NCBI GenBank assembly: GCA_035582835.1
Contig: JAYKAV010002508.1
Location: 27,492-91,491, forward strand
Source of the DNA: Phoebastria nigripes
Taxonomy: Eukaryota > Chordata > Aves > Procellariiformes > Diomedeidae
Direction: 5' to 3'
DNA: 64,000 nucleotides
Each line of letters starts with the position of its first letter. The first letter of the stretch is position 1. Below are positions 12,768-24,337 of this stretch, in pieces. Below the pieces are notes generated by a model. The model did no database searches and had not been told where the DNA came from. It saw only the letters and a program-made list of their open reading frames with translations. A program made the position numbers and the translations under genes.

Positions 12768-15700
12768 TTCTATAACTAGTGCAAAAGACATACCTAGTGT
12801 TTGTGCCTGTGTCACCAAAAAGTTAATCTGAAGTGAGGCAGAAGAGCAAGTACCTGGAGGAGTGAGAGGCCATCCACTGTCTTCATTTTGTCTGGTTGTA
12901 GCAAAAGATTTGTGCCAGGTTCTGAAATCCTTTTTCTAAACTGGCCATCAAAGGACAGACCACTGTGTTAGAGTGTTTTAAAACTAGGACTAGTTGCTTG
13001 TTTTCTTGAATCATGAAAAAATATACGGAGAGCTCCTTTTGTGTTCTTATTTTTTTGCCTAGGTTTGCATTTTGATTGGAGAAATTAAAACAAAAAGCCT
13101 CTTCATGTAGTAGGCGTATATTTTGACATGGCCACACCAAGAAAATGCAGACTAAAGGAAAGTTTCGGACATACTGACCTACTCATTCTTTCTTAGACTA
13201 TGTCTCAACTGTAGTGGTTTAAGATAGCTTAGAAATGGCTAGTGATTTTGGGGAGTGTGAAGCCATCTCCACAGCTCCTGCCCATCAGCGAGAGCCGTGC
13301 ATCCATAAGTAGTTTAGTACAGTCCCAGTGGCTTGTCACTGTTGGGTGTCTGCTCTTGGAGAAGTTTCTGTCTTAGCTTCAAAGCGGCTGTAACATGTAC
13401 TACTCTGTTTCTTCAGCATAAGAGGACTCAACCTTGTAGGCTTTCCATGGCTTTCAGGGTCCTCCATAGTTAGCTCACTGCCAGCGCTGGCGGGTGTAGC
13501 GTGCATTGCTCTAGAGAGCCAGCTCTGTGGGTACAGTACAGATTTCCTGAGCACAAGGTGATACCACTCGTAAAACATGCTGACTCCAGTGTATAGAAGC
13601 ATGTTGACTCCAGAATGTAACAGCTGTCAGCATAGCCTGCCACAGTTACCGACCAATTTCATTTCTCTCTTGCAGCTCCAGATAAGACCCCCCACCTTTT
13701 TTTTTTCTTTTTTTTTTTCCAGTGAACCCATTCAAGACAGTGGCACATAGCAATGCACCCATCATTGCTCTTCTGGTCTGACTTTCAGCTTCAGCTGCAG
13801 CTTCGCAAAGTGTGGCATCAGCAAGTGCGTTGCTACTGTTTTGAACAACCCGAGTGCTAGTTTCCTGGGTGGGTGATTTCAGTGGGGCTGGTCCAGCGAT
13901 CAAGATGCTTGAGAATTCATTGTTTGGAGGAACTTGGAACACCTTTATCCTTGTAATTTGTTTTCAGTACTAGCAAATCAGTGTCAGATTTTGGCGAGAG
14001 GACTGCTTCGTTGCTTGATGGCATCTTTTATTAATGGGGTAGTTACGCCTTTATTCAGTTTTCATTCCTCTAGGGTTGGGAAACACTCTGTTCCTTTTTG
14101 CATTGGCAATATTTTGTTTCTTTCAAACATTTAAAAATGTGTTTCGTGACTTACAGGTTGTTGCCATAGATCACTTATGCACTGTGTAATAAACCAGTTG
14201 TTTAAAACATGATTGAGTTTCTTTCTCACTTGTTGAATGGCTGCCAGGGAATGAGTGAGGCTGTGTGTTGTTCCAGGTCCCTGCACTGGGAGCTTTAGTG
14301 AAAGGTACAGGATGTCATGTGTCCATCTGTCTTTTGTGATATAACTTTAAAAAGTACAGAGACTGTATCATGGTGTGTGAGAATGTGGAACTCTGCATGG
14401 AATAATCTATTTAATAAAGTGTACCATAATTGTGCTAGGCAATGAATAGAGCTCTTAATGGTGACGAATTAATTTGTGTGGGATGGCATGTTTGCGTGTG
14501 TCTGTTTTCCTCAAGATATATATCCTACTGTGTTCTGGAAAAAAAATAGAAGGATGCATAGCCTCAAAATGTATTAATATAAAGCCAGGAAATGCTAACA
14601 ATTTCTGAAATGCTTCTGAAAGTTTTGATCCATTTTACTGCATATCGATGAGTCAGTGGTCTTATCACTGGAAACTTTTTAACAAGGTCTTGCCTCATTT
14701 GTGTTCAGAAATTGTTAAGTTCTTGTTGTTTTACAAGGACCCTATCTTGTCTAGATTTTATCATTCTCCCTATGTAATCTACTTTCACATCAGTATGGAC
14801 TCAGACTAATTTCTTGACTAGACAGTTTCTTGACTCATTGTGGTCATTGCAAGTAAGACCTGGCTGAAACCAAAGCACAGAACCATATGATTTTTATTCC
14901 ATTTGCTGTAAATTCTTTGCTGAAATTTAGTGGCAATAGTAGGGCACAGCTATAGACAGGGACATGAATAGTGTTTGCCCAACCTTCAGACCAGTCTGCA
15001 GTCACTGAATTGGTCCGAAGTATAAAGAAGCTTCTGTCTTTACCATAAAGTACTGATGTGTTCAGTTGTGCAAACGATTGTCTTTCTATATCTCTGACCC
15101 ACTGTGGTTGAGAGGGACAGGCAAGTGGCAGCCCAGCTGAGGAGCTGTAACTCAGCACAAGGAGCTTCTGTGAAATGGCGCTGATTGTGCATCGCAGAAG
15201 AAAGGTAATTCTTCAAACTTTGGAGAATAAGAGATGTCACAGATTCTTCGCTGAGGTAGACAGCAGCTGTGTGATCTTCTATAGAGACAAGATTCACCAG
15301 GTAGGAGCTTGTAAGAAGAGGGTTTTGTGACTTCCTGTGTCTTCTTAATAATGAAATTCTCTTTGGTGGACAAATGAAGAAAACACATGAGAAACACCAC
15401 GCAAGTGAGTTCAAGTGATCTGCAAAACCGATGAATGTAGGGTATTGCGTGAACTTCAGTGGAAGCTGTAAGTGAGTGACAATGTGACCTTCAAGAGGTA
15501 CTAGATCACAAAAGGTTCTTCCTGGGTGGAAAAAGAAAAGGGTTTTAAAATCTTTTTATGTCTTGGTGTCATAAACATCTGAAGTGATGAGATGGCTTGC
15601 CCTCCCTGTATACACACCAGCTTTCGTGCTCTTTGGATCCCTCTGAGACTGGGTTTACTTTGTCAGCCTAGAAAGAAATGATGCATTGTTTTCTTGGGTT

Positions 15701-16899
15701 GATTTTCTGCTGAGCTAGTGAGCTGTACGGGCTTCCTACAACTCCCTCTTGGTGGTGGGGAGCTCTTGGTTTGGCTCATGCCATTTCTTGAATGTGTCTT
15801 TGTCTTTCTTATAAAATTAATAACAGAGCATGAAATTCACCTGTAGGATTTCTAAAAGGATGTTTTTTTTACTTTCCTGTTGAAAAATCATAGCTGGTTT
15901 GCAGGTGCATGAAGAATTGTTTTGTGTCCATTTATACCAGTGTTTGGACAAGATTATATCCTCACAAAAGAGAATCTGGGGAGACCTGGACTGTAGTCTA
16001 AAGTGAAGAGCTCTCTTCAATAGTAATTGCAGTTAAATTAGCTTTCCTTGTCTGCAGTAAAAGAGTCTGGAACATTTTTCCAGTCCTCCTGCAAAGCCCT
16101 GTCCTTGGGCAGAAGACATTTGTCAATTTTGTGTAACTGCAGTTTACACTATCAAATTCTTTATGCTTGAGACATAGTAATTAAGATTCAACAGAGAGCA
16201 GGAAAGACACACAGAGTAGATTCCTGCAATTACATTTTACAAAATGTTTTCTTAAACTGTAAAGGGGTGAGATAATTACAGTAGATAGGGCTTAGTATGT
16301 CAGAGCTCTTGGCTCTTGGATTTTAATACTAAGCCAGAAAAGAAAACCACTTTAAAATTTGACAATCATGGTAATGCCTTCAGCATTTTTTCTCACCTTT
16401 TATATGTCTCACCCATCATATGTCCCAGGGGGAATGTGATGAACACTGTGCACCAGCTGCCTAGGGCAGAGCAATAGCTCTTCCCAAGCTCACAGTGACA
16501 CTGTGGGCAGTCACTATCTTCTCTTGGATAGGAAGGGTAAATGCCCTGCAAACATCTGCTAATATCTGATATTATTAACACTCTTCTAGGTATCAGTGAC
16601 CAGGCTTGTGTTCAGTTCCAAAGATACACCCTTCCCAGGGACCTTTAACTTCACAGATGAGAAGAACAGGACAGGCAATGAGGAACTGGAGAGGTTCAGG
16701 TGCTTGCTATGACATTCTGTTGTCCTTTGCTTCCTTGGTAACAGCTGGCTGCTGAAGCAGCCTGTCTGCACTAACAAGCATGTTCTCAACTGGAACTGCT
16801 GCCATGAACCTGCTAAGACAAGCGTTATGTGCTTACCATGGTGGAGATGACTATCAGGTAGTTGGCAATGTACCCTGTAACCCATGTCTCTGTCCAAAA
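12768..16899. other. Intergenic, nothing recognised
   Basis: Chance frames only, with a T-rich run at about 13697-13720. The segment from about 16600 may be decayed upstream pol sequence of the ERV at 16900, but it is too broken to assign. Confidence 0.4.
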
Positions 16900-17440
16900 C
16901 AGCATCCTGGGCCTTGAAAAGCAAGATGTTTAGCAACATGGCACCCCAGAAAGAATTGAGTCAGGCAATGGGACCCATTTCAAAAACAATCCCATAGTCA
17001 CCGGGGCCAAGGAACGTGGCATTCATTGGGTGTATCACATCCTCTGTCACCCACCAGCCTCTGGAAAGATTGAGCAATACAATGAACTGCTAAAGACTAT
17101 GCTGAGAGTGATGAGTGCTGGGACATGGAAACACTGGGATGTAAATTTAGCAGAAGCCACTTGGCTGGTTAACACCAGAGGTTCTGCTAACTGACCTGGC
17201 CCTTCCCAGACAAAGGCCCTATACACTGTAGGAGGAGGTAAGGTTACCGTAGTACATGTAAGGGAACTGCCTGGGAAACAGTGCGGGTTGTTCCTCCCTT
17301 GGGAACAGGTGAATCCATTTGTGGGATTGCTTCCACTCATGGACGTGGGTGCACTTGGGGGGTAATGTGGGAGGATGGGGAAAACTGGCAGGTACCTCAA
17401 GGAGATTTAACCTCGGGGGAAAATAAGTCCTGATTTGAGT
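16900..17440 (+). pseudogene. ERVL-like endogenous retrovirus pol (integrase) fragment, inactive
   Basis: The plus-strand frame through 17010-17190 shows the integrase core signature His-Pro-x-x-Ser-Gly-Lys-x-Glu, followed by the conserved helix. Upstream, the position of the second catalytic aspartate (Asp-Asn-Gly in the family) reads Gly-Asn-Gly near 16965. In-frame stops occur at 17192-17194 and 17363-17365, and sequence upstream of about 16900 is heavily broken. The fragment is followed in the correct order by a polypurine tract and an LTR, so it is the 3' part of an old provirus. It has no coding potential. Confidence 0.75.
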
Positions 17441-17787
17441 TGTGTGTTATAGGAAGTACTATAGCAGGAACCACCTGAACCAAGGGAGGATAAGAGCCTC
17501 ACAAGAAACTGGGCAAGTGCAGCGATAACCCTGCCCAGACTGGTTTTAGCACCCAACAATCCATGACAACATGCAACCTCTCCTGTCCTGAGTGACCACC
17601 ATAACAGATGGAGGCCAAGTCACGGACTAAATTAACTGAACAGACTTTAATGGATATTTGAATGGATATTGGAATCAACATTTGATGGGGATGGCCTGTA
17701 GACTTAAGGGAATGACATCTGTGTATATGTCAAAGGATGGGGTGGGTGTTGATGAGGGGATATGATCATGATGCAAATGATACAGAA

Positions 17788-17801
17788 TAAGGGGTGGAGA
17801 T
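17788..17801 (+). other. Polypurine tract of the ERV
   Basis: A purine-rich run (aataaggggtggaga) lies immediately before the TG that starts the LTR at 17802. This is the expected plus-strand priming site position. Confidence 0.65.
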
Positions 17802-18290
17802 TGTATTGGGCATGGCTGGGATGGAGTTAACTTTCTTCATAGCAGCCTGTATGGTGCAGTGTTTTGGATTTGTGGCTAAAACAGTGTTGATAACACACTA
17901 ATATTTGTCTGTTGCTGAACAGTGCTTGCACGGTATCAAGGCTTTCTCTTTTTCCAACTCTGCCCTCTGCCTCCATTTACCACGAGTGGGCAAGAAGGTG
18001 GGAGGAGACACAGCCAGCACAGATGACCCAAAATGACCAAAGGTTTTTTTCTTACCATATAATATCTTACTCAGCAATAAAAGAAGGAGGTATGGGGGGG
18101 TTGGCTTTCAAGGTGGCCGTTGCTCAGAGACTGACTGGGCATCAGTTTGCTTGTGGGACGTGGTGAGTGACTGCTTTTGCATCACTTGCTTTTTTCCTCT
18201 TACCTTCATGTATAAAACTGGCTTCATCTCAAGCCATGAGTTTTCTCACTTTTGCTTTTCTTATTCTCTCCCCTTTCTTGCTGCTCTGGA
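17802..18290 (+). mobile_element. 3' LTR of the ERVL-like element
   Basis: The sequence starts TGTATTGGGCATGGCTGG and follows, in the same order, the sense strand of the solo LTR at 39383-39974: the ggctgggat-gagttaa block, the cttcatag block, the gacacagc block, and the ttttctcactttt block near 18240. Similarity fades after about 18285, so the end is truncated or diverged. It lacks a recognisable right flank duplication. It is older than the copy at 39383. Confidence 0.75.
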
Positions 18291-19571
18291 ATTTCACTGG
18301 GACTGTCCTATAGAAGCTGTCTGCTATTGAAGTTGGTATTTTTTTCAGTGACATCATCTCACTTTAGTATTTTCAGAGGGCAGTCCTGGAAAATATACTG
18401 CTACATCAGCAAGTCCAATGGATAAAAGACAGACACTGCATTTGTGGACGCCATTTAAAAATGTTTTTTAAATACTTCAGATTGCCACTCATCATCCTTT
18501 CCATATGCATTTCTTGATGCTGATTTCTTTTTTGTTAACATAATTTATTTAGAATTGTCCACTGTTTCACAGACACTATGTTTACCTCTCAGTTGCACAA
18601 CTTGAATTTTGCAATCCAACAGAAGGAAATGAGAATGAGGATTTCAAGGTATGTTATAGGTGTTTGTGGTGTAAATAAAAGGAATTAAACTCAATGCACC
18701 AAGATACAATAAAAGATACAGTACAAATCAAATGATCTAAAAGAAAAATGGTACATTAATCTTATATGATATTACCCTTATGTTACAGTTAAAAGCAAAT
18801 TGTAAATTTCAGGCAGGAATCCTGAAGTATTATGCATCAGCTAAAGTAATGAAATGCTGTAAAAGATCTCTCTCTCAAGATGAAATGCAGTGAGAATCCT
18901 GAGTATGATATCTGTATGGTAAAGCTATTTGGCTTATCAAAAATCTCTACTCTGCCACCGAAAATAGATAGAGTGGTGATGGATACATCTGAGGACAGTT
19001 TTAGAGTAGATTTTTAAAATAGCCTTGGATACAGATTCAGTTGCTGCTCTTGAAGCTTCATCTACATTTTCTCATTTCTGATGCTCTCCATCAACAATAT
19101 CTCAACTTACATCCTCATACAAAGTGGTTTGTTTCAGGATGAATTTCATAAGAGCTTTATCTAGAATACACTGAGACAGGGAGAAACTGTTAGAGAAACA
19201 GTCATACATTGTACTTCTTCTCATATCATTGAGCTTAATTGCACAAATCTTCATTGTCTGTGATATATAAAAATAGAAATTTGGAATCTCTACGTTTCAC
19301 TGCAAAATCAATGCAGTTTCATCTGCCAAAGTCAGATCCATTTCCAAGGAACTTGCTAAACCATTAAATAGTGATGCCATCCATGTTCTTATTAATCTGT
19401 AGGAATGTGCTTGTCTATAGGTACGTGTCCCTGTGGCTAGTTTTCAGGTCTGGCATTATCTCCTATCCCACAATCCTGTCCAATATGGAAGTTGAGTACA
19501 CTTTTGTAATCTAATAGGGTGGGTAGGCACAAGGCAGATCATTCAGAACATCTAGTTGAATTACAGCGCAG

Positions 19572-19641
19572 CTGAAATTGTTGCTTTCAGACTTTCAATT
19601 TTAAATAAGAAAGAAAGAAAAAAAAGAAAGTCAGAATCTTC
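19572..19641 (+). repeat. 70-bp element, copy A (second copy at 43817-43887)
   Basis: This is identical to 43817-43887 except for one substitution and one extra A in an A-run, and has the same orientation. It contains an internal purine tract (aagaaagaaagaaaaaaaag) and a weak inverted pair, gactttc/gaaagtc. Flanks differ, so this is a discrete short repeat and not part of a long duplication. The family is not recognised. Confidence 0.85.
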
Positions 19642-21568
19642 ATCCTTATTGTCTTGTGTCTGGGCTGTTTTTGAGAATGTCGATGAAAATGAATGATATT
19701 GCTTCTACTAGTCATGCTCTATGTTGTATAATGGATGTTAAATCCTCCTGAGACTTCCAACTTCACCATCCTTTTCACACACACACACGCACGCTTCTCA
19801 AGGTCCACAGCCTTCTCTGAAATACGCAGAAACATAGTCAATTATTTCTGAGTAACTGATTTCTATGAGATGATTCTCATTTCCTCTGGTCATTTGCCGG
19901 GGACAGGATTATTTCCAACTCACAAGCTCATTCTAATGAGTTCTTTTCCTTACTCTGCCTCCTTGCCCCTCAACGATATTCTGTTCTTCTAAGAAAGCTG
20001 TGAGAAAGTAGCACATCATGGTGTCTTCCATTCATATGCTAGAAGAGGATCTGTTATCAAATTATTATGCCAATATTAGCCATCTGTTAATTTATCTATC
20101 AACATGCCCATTGCTTTCTTAACCAGTGCATCTCTAATGTCCCTTGATACCTTACACATCTAGAAGATAAGACTAGCAAGAGTTTCCATGATGAGGCCTT
20201 TGGACTCATTGGTTGAAGCCTGATCATATCTGTTATTTCCTATAATGAAGGAAAAGAGCGCTTCTCTCTTTTCCAAAGTAGAAATTTGCACCATCCAACG
20301 ATCTCCTTCCCTTGATATAACCAGATATGTAGTTAGAATGCAAATGATCACACACATACACAGAGGGTGGAGGGTACCTCCATCAATGGTCCAGGTACAG
20401 GTGTGCCATTCCTTGGCCAATGGTGCAACCACAGAATCACATCCATTTCTTCGTCCCCTCCATCAGTTGTTTCTTGTCCTGTGTTTGGGTTGCAGAGAAA
20501 GCATCTTTTAATCGTATATTTGCACCTGCCAAACTAGGCCCTGATCTGTGGCTGTGACCTCAGTACTAGCACTTCGAGCTGTGTTTGAGGAAAGCATTGT
20601 GCTGTAAAAGAGATTGGACAAAGCAGAATATATGAAGGACAGAGATAAGAANAGCAGCAAAACCTTCCTGGGTATTGTCTTGCTTGCAGGCTGCTTTAAA
20701 ACTCAGTGCTGTTGAGTTTTTACACTTTCTTTTGCTCAGATTTAACCTGAAACACTTGCATTCTCCCACAAAAAGCTGAGCATGATCTGGTGACTAGCAC
20801 ATGCCAAGGGTTATTCTGGTTACATAGTTTGCATGCAGCCAAACTGCTCTGGAAGGAGAGCTTCGCTGCAGAGAAGTGAGTTGTGTCAGATCAGATGTCA
20901 TCTGAGTCAGAAAAGGATACCAGCCCATTTCACTTCCTAGAATAGACATTACGTTAATAATCCTTCCCCCGTCCACTTGCAGATCTTTTTCCAAAGGAGA
21001 AAACACTGATTATTTTTTTTATCAGCCGAAAGATTTGCAGAACTTCAAGCGTGAAAGGAAAAAAGAAAAAAAGATCAAGCAGCAGAGAACTGCACTGCGT
21101 TGTCACAGGGCGTAAGAACATACAAGTACAAGGGCTGGAATTCAGGTGGACTCTGAATTCAGGTAGACGCTGAAGTCATTATGTCCCACAAGTGTGAAAT
21201 ACACATAACTAGGTGAAGAATATAAAATATTTGAATTCATTTCCTCTGAGCTATTACAACTAGACCTTGGCCCTTTCCATAGAGAGGCACTGTTTTACTA
21301 TGGATGGATGAACTGCTTGTGTTTTGGAGGAGCTTGGCACAGTCTAGTGTCCAGGTGCTGGGTATTACTGCCCCATTTCTGATCACAATTATCCGTAAAA
21401 TTCTCCTTGTGCGGTTGTACATTTCAGAGCCAAATCCAGAGCCCCAGGTCTCAGCTGCTTGGAGGCACAGCCAAAACTCCACATGATCATCAAATTTATG
21501 ATTTCAAGTTAAATTTTCTAAAAAACTAGGTCTGGAAATCAGGGAACATAGACTTCGGAGCAAATTTT

Positions 21569-21604
21569 AAAAAAAACAAAAAAACAAAAAAACAAAAAAA
21601 CAAC
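21569..21604 (+). repeat. (CAAAAAAA)n simple repeat
   Basis: About four units of an A7C-type repeat. Confidence 0.8.
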
Positions 21605-22084
21605 TTATATCCTAAAATGAATACATGGTTTCTGGACAGGCTTTATTTTTAACACTGGACTGGTTTTCAATGCAATCCTGACATATCTCACCCTAAATCA
21701 CATTTTCATCTTAAAATTAAGATGGACAGTTTATTCCTCACTTCATGCCAGATTTATACTTCACCTCAACTTTTCTCCCTCCATCTTGACCAATTCTCAT
21801 ACACTTATGGACAATAAATGCATTCCTCCATATGTGTCATTTCACTAAGCTAGTCCATGCAAACTTTCTTAATCACCTCTTGTAAGATCCATCCTCTCCA
21901 TTTTCTGGCTCTGCTAATTATTATTCTCTGAACTTGTTACAGCTGATGTTCAGGTTCAACATGGGTGGCTTGAACTCTTCATATTACTACAGATAAGGGT
22001 GGTTTTTCCTGTAGAATGGTAGTAATACGTCTCGTCTCTACTGGAAATATTCATCCAATACATTCTAGGACTGCACTACTCTTT

Positions 22085-22560
22085 TTTCACAGCCTTGCTA
22101 CACTGGTGGTTCGCTGTCGCAAAGAAATGTTCACACATTTTTAGGCCTTTATGATGCTGAAAGTTTTAAAACTTTAATCACACAGACATAGCTACTATAC
22201 AGTCACTTTGCTGTTCAGCTCACGAAGGAAAGAGAATATGCTTTACAAGTATAAGCTACCTTATATCAGAGCTACATTAGAGAGAAATAACTGACCAGTC
22301 TGCTTCAAGAAAATATCACACCTAGACAAAATAGTTATACTAATTGCAACATAGAATTCAAGCGCTGGCTTAATTGTAGGAAGCCTTTGTACCACTCACT
22401 TGCACTCAGACTCTAGTCTAGGACCGGGAGGAGCAAGGGGCTCTGTAGGAAACTCCTACCAGTCCGGGCTATGCCAAACATTTCTGTTCATATAGAAGGG
22501 TCCCTTTCTTAACAAAGAAAGTTGTAGGTGAGGGAGCAAAGCTGGCCTTTCAAAAGCAAG
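22085..22560 (-). mobile_element. Possible LTR-like repeat, unassigned
   Basis: On the minus strand the segment has features reminiscent of an LTR: a G+C-rich upstream block (cctcccggtcctag), an ATTAAA polyadenylation-like signal in gtgtgattaaagttttaaaac, and a U5-like end. No TG..CA ends with a target duplication could be fixed by eye. A unique sequence is equally possible. Confidence 0.25.
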
Positions 22561-22940
22561 CCAGTATCAGCAGGCACTTTTAGAAACATTTGGTTTTTTC
22601 TTTTTTTATAGATGGAGCAAAGAGTAACACCCATAGTTTAAGCCTCGGGTCAGTAATTCTGTTATTTCTAATGCTGAAATAAGGAAAAAAACACATTCTT
22701 AGTCATGTTAAAAGTACAGATACAGCCATTTCACTGAAACTTTATAGCATCTCCACCGATGGAGATTAGAAATTTGCTAGGGAAATTACCCTTTCCCCTA
22801 AATACAGCCTCCCTATATCTCAGTTTGTACATGCTCATTAGAGACTTAGCAGAGTCTGGTAACTTCCTCTCCAAAGATTTGGTATGTACTCAACATGCTC
22901 AAGCATAAGCTACCAGGACTAGGAAAAACACAGAAACCTG

Positions 22941-22985
22941 CCCCCCCCAAACAAACACCAACCAACCAACCAACCAAAAAACCCC
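22941..22985 (+). repeat. C-run and (CCAA)n simple repeat
   Basis: A C8 run is followed by four to five CCAA units. Confidence 0.8.
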
Positions 22986-24189
22986 TGTATGGGTGAAACT
23001 TGCTTTCTCCATCCTGCAGATGAAGGAGAGCACCATGAATGGCACCATTTTAAGTAGGAATGATTCTGCCTCAAGGGACACGGTAAGAATGATAATCCTT
23101 GGAGCCACAAAAGCCCCAGGGTCCCAAGAGCCGCTGAAGCACATTGGAAGAGCTTTGGTAATATTCCCTGTTTGCTGGTCACATCTCTGCTCTACTGATG
23201 CCACCTGTTTCTGGTGTTGGCTCTAACTTTTCTGTGCAGGAAAAACCTTCATGCATGATTTTCTCCTTTGATCATTATCCAAGGAAAACAGGACAGTCCG
23301 CTGTGTTGTCATTCTCCATAGGTCACTCTCATACTTCTCACCAGCTTCTTCACAGGTAACTGTGTTTTTGATCTGAGTATTTTCTGCCCAGTTGAGCTAT
23401 TATTGAGACTCTGGTTTTCAGGCTTTGGTGATCTCTACTGCTCTTCATCCTGTGCACTTCCCCAGCAGAGCTAAGTCTAAATCTGATGATATACTTTCCC
23501 TGACCTACACAGGACTAGTGGTGATTTTATGCACAGAGCTGTGGTGTAGGATTATTTCCCTTTTGGTGAATCACATTTTAGCCCCACAGGGGCTAATGTA
23601 TCCAGTGTGGTTTTTTAACAGAGACAGTCTTTTACAGAGTAAATTTATACACACACACATCTGGCTTTGTCCTGTCAATCATATCTATGACACATGGCAA
23701 TGAGTGTGGTTGCACTTTTCTACAGGATCCAAAATATAAATATGTGTTAACCTTCACTTGTGGCTGCAGGGAAGACCAGTGCATGGCAAGGCTTTGAAGT
23801 GTCTCCTTGTGCACAAGCGGGACTGTGAATGTATGGGTGTATGTATATATGCATGTGTCTATGTGAGATAGGATCTGTTTGTGATCACACCTATCACCGA
23901 GGTTGGACTCATACCACCTAACAGTGGCTGCCTGAAAGTCAGGCATCTGGTATGAGCAAGTCACCCAGACCCCTAATGTGTGAAAATGCAGGCTCCTCTA
24001 GAGGGGCATCCGTCCAGTCTCAGACACCCATCTTGGGAAAGAATGTGCTAAGCTTGGCAAGGTGTCTAGAGGGAGCCTGTGAGAGTCCCTTTGACTAGAT
24101 ATTTAGTCAGATGAAGATAAGTGAGACAAATCCCATCTGCCATTCCTACAGGAAGCTGGGGATGACATTCCTGCCTGGACCTCTTGTTT

Positions 24190-24337
24190 TTAGTTCTCCT
24201 TCTGCCTTTCTGAAATATTCGCAGCTTTTTCACACATATTTTGTGTTGTTGAGGATCCACCGCAAGNTGCAGTTTCTACTTTGCCATGTCCAATGACAGT
24301 GCAGAAATAGTCAGTCAAGTCTCCTCCTATAGTAAAC
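24190..24337 (-). CDS. CLEC5A: CLEC5A-like exon 8 (lectin-like domain, part 3, and stop)
   Basis: Phase 2 in; the stop is TAA at 24192-24190. Acceptor ctccctgttcag. It encodes FTIGGDLTDYFCTVIGHG, then the last two cysteines and MCEKAANISERQKEN. The N at 24267 leaves residue 227 as Ser, Thr, Ala or Pro. Confidence 0.93.

Larger units (their letters stand above)
18291..24189. other. Intergenic, mostly unassigned
   Basis: Apart from the short repeats listed separately, this holds no supported gene. The minus-strand frames at 20160-20432 and 21237-21482 contain isolated lectin-like words (W-x-W, single Cys) but no consistent exon structure. The opposite-strand frame at 22993-23226 is unsupported. 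Confidence 0.45.

Noticed and set aside
20160..20432. Minus-strand frame with WHTCTWTIDGG, resembling the W-x-W-x-DG core of a C-type lectin
   Set aside because: No flanking cysteines, no matching exon phases, and a different open frame across the same stretch. The true lectin exons are at 24190-25848.
21237..21482. Minus-strand NC...C pattern that could be a third lectin-domain exon
   Set aside because: Spacing and ends do not fit the family, and the complete gene already has its last exon at 24337-24190.
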